Of a stretch of 64,000 bases of DNA, positions 60,369-64,000 are shown in pieces. Source of the stretch: Toxonevra muliebris. Taxonomy: Eukaryota; Arthropoda; Insecta; Diptera; Pallopteridae. The notes under the pieces are model-generated. The model saw only the letters and a program-made list of their open reading frames with translations. It made no database searches and had not been told where the DNA came from. Numbering within the stretch: position 1 is the stretch's first letter; every line of letters begins with the position of its first letter. The translations under genes and the position numbers were made by a program. The stretch lies in assembly GCA_963691655.1 (NCBI GenBank), contig OY829329.1, positions 55,503,408 to 55,567,407 of the forward strand. Reading direction: 5' to 3'.

Positions 60369-61078
60369 GAGGTTACATGGGTTTCGAGGACTAAAAAAAG
60401 TCATATTTTCTCTAATTTATAATAAATGAAATATTTTATTCAAACTTTTTAACATATCAAAGATAAACATTTGACAAATATTTTGTGAAATTTTTATTTC
60501 AAAATATTGAAAATTCAGCCAGTGGGGCCTCATTTCTTGTGATCTCTCAGAATAAAGTTCCCTTGGCGTTGTCAGAATAACTCATGATAGATTCATCTGA
60601 AATTACAAAAAAAAAATAAATTATTTCTGTTAGTAGATATGTATAGCTCGTGGTTGAATAAAGGGGATAAATAATTAAAATTTGGGTTTTTGGCAGAGTT
60701 GTGCACAGAAAGTTACTATTTTCGATATAAATTGCATCACATATTGCCTTGTAAAATTAGTTGTGAAAACAAAAAAACAAATACCCTTCGTTCAAGCACT
60801 AGGTAATCTTGAAGAACTGTGCAAACTTTGAACAATATCGGGTTATTTTGTTTTGAGAAATCATGTCCATCGACTTCAAAAATAGAATTTTGTGAAAAAC
60901 GCAATTAAAGTTTTCAGTTGGAATAGCACCTGGCCTAATGAGCGGAACTTCCTAAGGTTCTATCTGTTAGACTTTTACTCCAATTGACTTAAAACATTAG
61001 GTGATTATTCTAGACATATGCATGTGATATTGTACTATTTAATAATATTTTTTGAAATTTTCAAACCCATGTAATCCC
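60369..61078. mobile_element. TTAA-type non-autonomous element
   Basis: TTAA at 60365-60368 precedes GAGGTTACATGGGTTT. The other end reads AAACCCATGTAATCCC followed by TTAT (61079-61082), a one-base decay of TTAA. Its length (710 bp) and a shared inner phrase (ATTGACTTAAAA against ATTGACTTGAAA) tie it to 18344-19023. It is noncoding. Confidence 0.7.
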
Positions 61079-61124
61079 TTATGCCAATAAATTCTCCGCT
61101 AAAACTATTCTTATCTATTCGGAC

Positions 61125-61414
61125 CAGTGTGGCCAACTTTTGTTTTTCAAAATTCGCTAAAATGAAGAATAAAACGCGTATTTCCTTAAAAAAAAACGTT
61201 AAATTTTTTTCCTTAAAAAACGTGCACAAAAACTCATTACATTTAAACTTTTTCACTAATACAGGCACACATCTGATACTTCTAGTCAATGAAAATGTCT
61301 TCGATTTTTCGAAGATATTTTAAATTGAAAAAACGCGCTAAATCACTTTTTTCCGCGTTTTAATTTTCAAGAAGCACTAAAATCAGCGGGAAAAGCGCTG
61401 AGTTGGCCACAGTG
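61125..61414. mobile_element. hAT-type MITE with perfect 8-bp duplication
   Basis: CAGTGTGGCCAACT at the left and AGTTGGCCACAGTG at the right form a 14-bp inverted repeat with one mismatch. ATTCGGAC flanks both sides (61117-61124 and 61415-61422). The 290-bp body is AT-rich and noncoding. This is the cleanest copy of the family also seen at 16144-16533 and 20105-20326. Confidence 0.9.
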
Positions 61415-61473
61415 ATTCGGACAGACTATCTAGCTGCTTTCAAAGTTTTAAATCCCTGTACTTTTAGTCTTAA

Positions 61474-61750
61474 GCTAGACGACCCACTAGACTTTCATCC
61501 GGGAGGTTCGTCTAGTGGTTAATTCTCATAACCCTCTTCTTATATTCACTATCAATATGATGTGTATGAGAATTATAAGATAGTGTACAAGTACACACCT
61601 TGGTTGGTAATGGCAAAACCTTCAAGCTGATAAAAAATTGCAACGCCGCCGTTCGGAATCGGCGTTAAATTGTAGGTCCAACCATGTGATATCACAATGG
61701 GCCGTTCAGGTTTAAGTGTGTCTCTCGATAGCCACTCTAACCTAACCTAG
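61474..61750 (+). mobile_element. tRNA-derived SINE with damaged head
   Basis: It reads CACTAGACTTTCATCCGGGA, GGTTCG, then jumps to TCTAGTGGTTAATTCTCATA; the bases that complete the B box are deleted. The body (TTGGTTGGTAATGGCAAAAC, CGTTCGGAATCGGCG) and the complete shared tail (AACCATGTGATATCACAATG through CTAACCTAACCTAG) follow. Its promoter should be inactive. Confidence 0.8.
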
Positions 61751-61754
61751 TCCT

Positions 61755-63760
61755 TAACTAGTTTTTGCGGTATTAACAGCTTGAAATCAAAAAGCATCAG
61801 TTTAAAATCACAATTCAGAGCGAATTTTATATTTAGCGATATTTGTGTACAAATTCAATTTCGATGCAGGGTATATGAGTCAGTCGTGCACGACCGATTG
61901 AAGACTGCAATACACAACTACCTTACTTTGATAGTCTTCCTGATATTTCTTTTATTTTTTCATGTTCTACGTTCCATTGCTCTTGTGCTCCCTCCGTCTG
62001 TCTCTCTCTTTCTATATTGCTGTACATTTCCGCCACCCTCTTCCTATTTGTGTAAGCATCAATTAACCCAATTTTCGAATCCATTTGCACCTTTTTTTGC
62101 AGTGCTTTTTTTTCTATTTTGTTTTGCATAAAAAAAAACAGCAAAAATAGCTAACAAAACAAAAAAGAAGAAAATAAATAAAAGTGCGTGATGTTTTCGT
62201 TTATTTTTAATTTTTTCTGTGTTTTATGTGGTTTTTTTCCTTTTTTTTTTTGTATTTTCCGCTTAAACTTGTGCCACCAGCGCTAACAGCGTATTAAACT
62301 GACGCTTGGTCATTTTTAGCCAAGTGATTTTCATTTATTTTTTTTTTTTTTTGCAACTTTGCACCCACATTTTCCACTCCTGCTCTTCTATACGTTTTTT
62401 TTTTTTTTTTGGCTCTCTCCCTTCAGCAATGCATCACTGCGCTTTCTACTCTTACTCTTTCCACTCTTCCCCTCACATATATATACACTTAATTTCAGTA
62501 TTTAGTTAAGTCTATTTGCAGAGTTTTGTAGTTGATTTGGTTTTGTTGGAATGGATTGGATTGGACTGGATTGCCGCGCAACAATGTTGGCAACATCGAG
62601 CACCAGCAGGCAACAATGTGTGAAGAGAAAAAGCGTTCGTTCGTTCATTCTCAACACCATTCATTGCTCTGCCTGCGTTTATATTTTTTAATTAATTATT
62701 GATTTCTCTCTCTTTCTCTAGCTCATCACTCTCTTTTTCTTCCCTAGCATTTTTATAGCATTTTTAAATAAAAAATATTTACATTTTGTTTTTCAGCATT
62801 TTAATAATAAAATTTGAAATTTTGTTAACATTTCAATTTTCTGCATTTAATTAATATTAAAATTTCTTTTTACAGACATAATTCTTCTATTGTATTCAAA
62901 TTTTTTCCAGTGATTTTTTTTTTTTTTGAGTTTTTTTTTTTAAATCATTAATAAATAATTATGCAATAATATATTTTTTTTTTTTTTTTTTATATTCCAG
63001 GTTACGTTGTTTACCTAATTTTATTACCTTTGGCTTCTGCTACTAATTATGCATAAATAATTTATCAATTTAATTTAATAGGTTTTTTCGATTTTGTTTT
63101 TTTTTGTTTTGTTTTTTGGTTCGCTAATATTTAATTAAATTATTTTAGATTTTTATCATATGCCGTTTTTTTTTTTTAAATTTTTTTTTGCAGGTATTTT
63201 ATCAAATTTTTTTTTATGACCAATTTAGAATCGCACTCTCCGTGCACACATGCCGCCATTTGCTCTAACGCGCCTCAGGGCATTCACGCTTTATAGCGTG
63301 TTTGTGTGTGTGAATATATACGAATGATGTGTATGTATGTGTTTGTAATTTAACAATTTCAAACACACCACAATAATTCATCAAAATTTTCGACGTGTGA
63401 AAAATACAAAATTTTTAATAATTTTATTTTTATACTTCCTACTTTTTTCAGCACATACCTACTTATAATTTAAAATAATTGTTCATAAAAAAACTAAAAT
63501 TGTTAAATAAATTTAATCTAAGCTCTAAACTATAAAATTTAGTAGTTATTTTATGTTAAAACATGATTTAGTTAAATATTTTAAGTCTTTCAATAGCTTT
63601 GAATCGCCAGCGGCTTAACTAGTAAAGTTGAATGAAATTCATGTAATGATTTTCAATTCCGCATAGAACTTAAAAGATAGAAATATTGCTCATTTTAAAG
63701 TATACGAATTTTCATATGACAAGTCGCTGTATAAGTCCGTTGTCTTTTTTTGTTCTCATT
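61755..63760. other. T-rich noncoding DNA
   Basis: Many poly-T tracts (for example 62338-62352, 62398-62410, 62973-62992, 63166-63189). Sequences resembling splice acceptors (TTCCAG at 62995-63000, TTGCAG at 63189-63194) occur, but the sequence after each does not stay open in a convincing way. A GTGTGT run lies at 63302-63312. No gene recognised. Confidence 0.5.
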
Positions 63761-63765
63761 GTTAA

Positions 63766-63980
63766 GGGTCGTTCAAACGATCGTGCGTGCTCGAATACCG
63801 CAGGTTATCTCACTATAAATCTCATCATGTGGACGCAAAAAAACGGCGGACTTCTGGAACGAATGCCCGAGACATTCTATGTTTCTTCTTTGAATGTCGC
63901 AGCAATCTCCACCGTTTGAACACAAAGCTCATTTTCCCATCGTACATATCTTCGAGCATGCTCGATCGTCTAAACGGCCC
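63766..63980. mobile_element. PIF/Harbinger-type MITE
   Basis: The ends are GGGTCGTTCAAACGATCG, continuing TGCGTGCTCGAA, and, reverse complemented, GGGCCGTTTAGACGATCG, continuing AGCATGCTCGAA; 25 of 30 bases match. A TAA duplication lies at 63763-63765 and 63981-63983. A 3-bp TWA target and GGG ends are typical of PIF/Harbinger. The 215-bp body has no transposase; the 77-residue frame across it is not a gene. Confidence 0.8.
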
Positions 63981-63983
63981 TAA

Positions 63984-64000
63984 AGGGGTTACATTGATTT
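63984..64000. mobile_element. Start of another TTAA-type element (cut by window end)
   Basis: AGGGGTTACATTGATTT resembles the ends at 18344 and 60369. Removing the adjacent Harbinger MITE and one TAA restores GTTAAAGGGG, that is a TTAA before this end. Confidence 0.4.

Noticed and set aside
62995..63194. Two sequences resembling splice acceptors after long T tracts
   Set aside because: T-rich DNA makes such matches common, and the sequence after each does not continue as a convincing exon.

Overview
The window looks like gene-poor, repeat-rich chromatin of a higher fly, most plausibly an acalyptrate such as a tephritid fruit fly. The reasons are the AT-rich DNA full of CAA/CAG, CA/TG and poly-T tracts, Tc1/mariner relics, tRNA-derived SINEs, and fly-style Gln/Asn-rich first exons. 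The order is inference; nothing here fixes a species. No bacterial, phage or CRISPR features are present. Nearly every open frame is a chance frame in low-complexity sequence or a transposon relic.

Only two stretches look like host coding sequence. One is a candidate first coding exon on the minus strand (4713-4952), which ends at a good splice donor. The other is a candidate first coding exon on the plus strand (59329-about 59858), which carries a long hydrophobic signal/anchor segment behind a CAA-rich leader. Neither gene could be named. The roughly 54 kb between them reads as intergenic or intronic DNA.

Layout. 0-5 kb: a SINE split by a Tc1-like MITE, microsatellites, a Tc1-like relic and the minus-strand exon. 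5-20 kb: decayed non-LTR fragments, an internally deleted IS630/Tc1/mariner relic, a CCC...GGG/TTAA MITE and a hAT-type MITE carrying a patch copied from about 1 kb away. 18.3-20.9 kb: a nested set of MITEs and SINE pieces. 22.9-23.7 kb: a foldback element built from GGAGTCAATT subrepeats. 27.2-28.4 kb: a mariner pseudogene. 29-34.6 kb: old degenerate tandem repeats, two tRNA-type SINE families and a second foldback palindrome. 36.07-41.60 kb: a large, young foldback transposon. 42-57 kb: SINE tails, old minisatellites, a second TAGG-type MITE, a Jockey-like reverse transcriptase relic and a long interspersed repeat. 57-64 kb: putative 5' leader and first exon, T-rich DNA, a TTAA element, a hAT MITE with exact 8-bp target duplication, a SINE and a Harbinger-type MITE.

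The standout is the 5524-bp element at 36074-41597. It has 355-bp, about 99% identical terminal inverted repeats, a perfect 9-bp target duplication (TTGCTTATG), a 24-bp perfect palindrome just inside each end, and an interior of 28 tandem copies of a 173-bp unit. The first 64 bp of the unit are the inner edge of the inverted repeat. The array shows 3-unit and 4-unit higher-order periodicity. It looks like a satellite DNA being born inside a foldback (FB/Mutator-like) transposon, comparable in principle to Tetris of Drosophila virilis.

Boundaries, repeat counts and target duplications were read by eye. Family names rest on motifs and termini, not on database searches.
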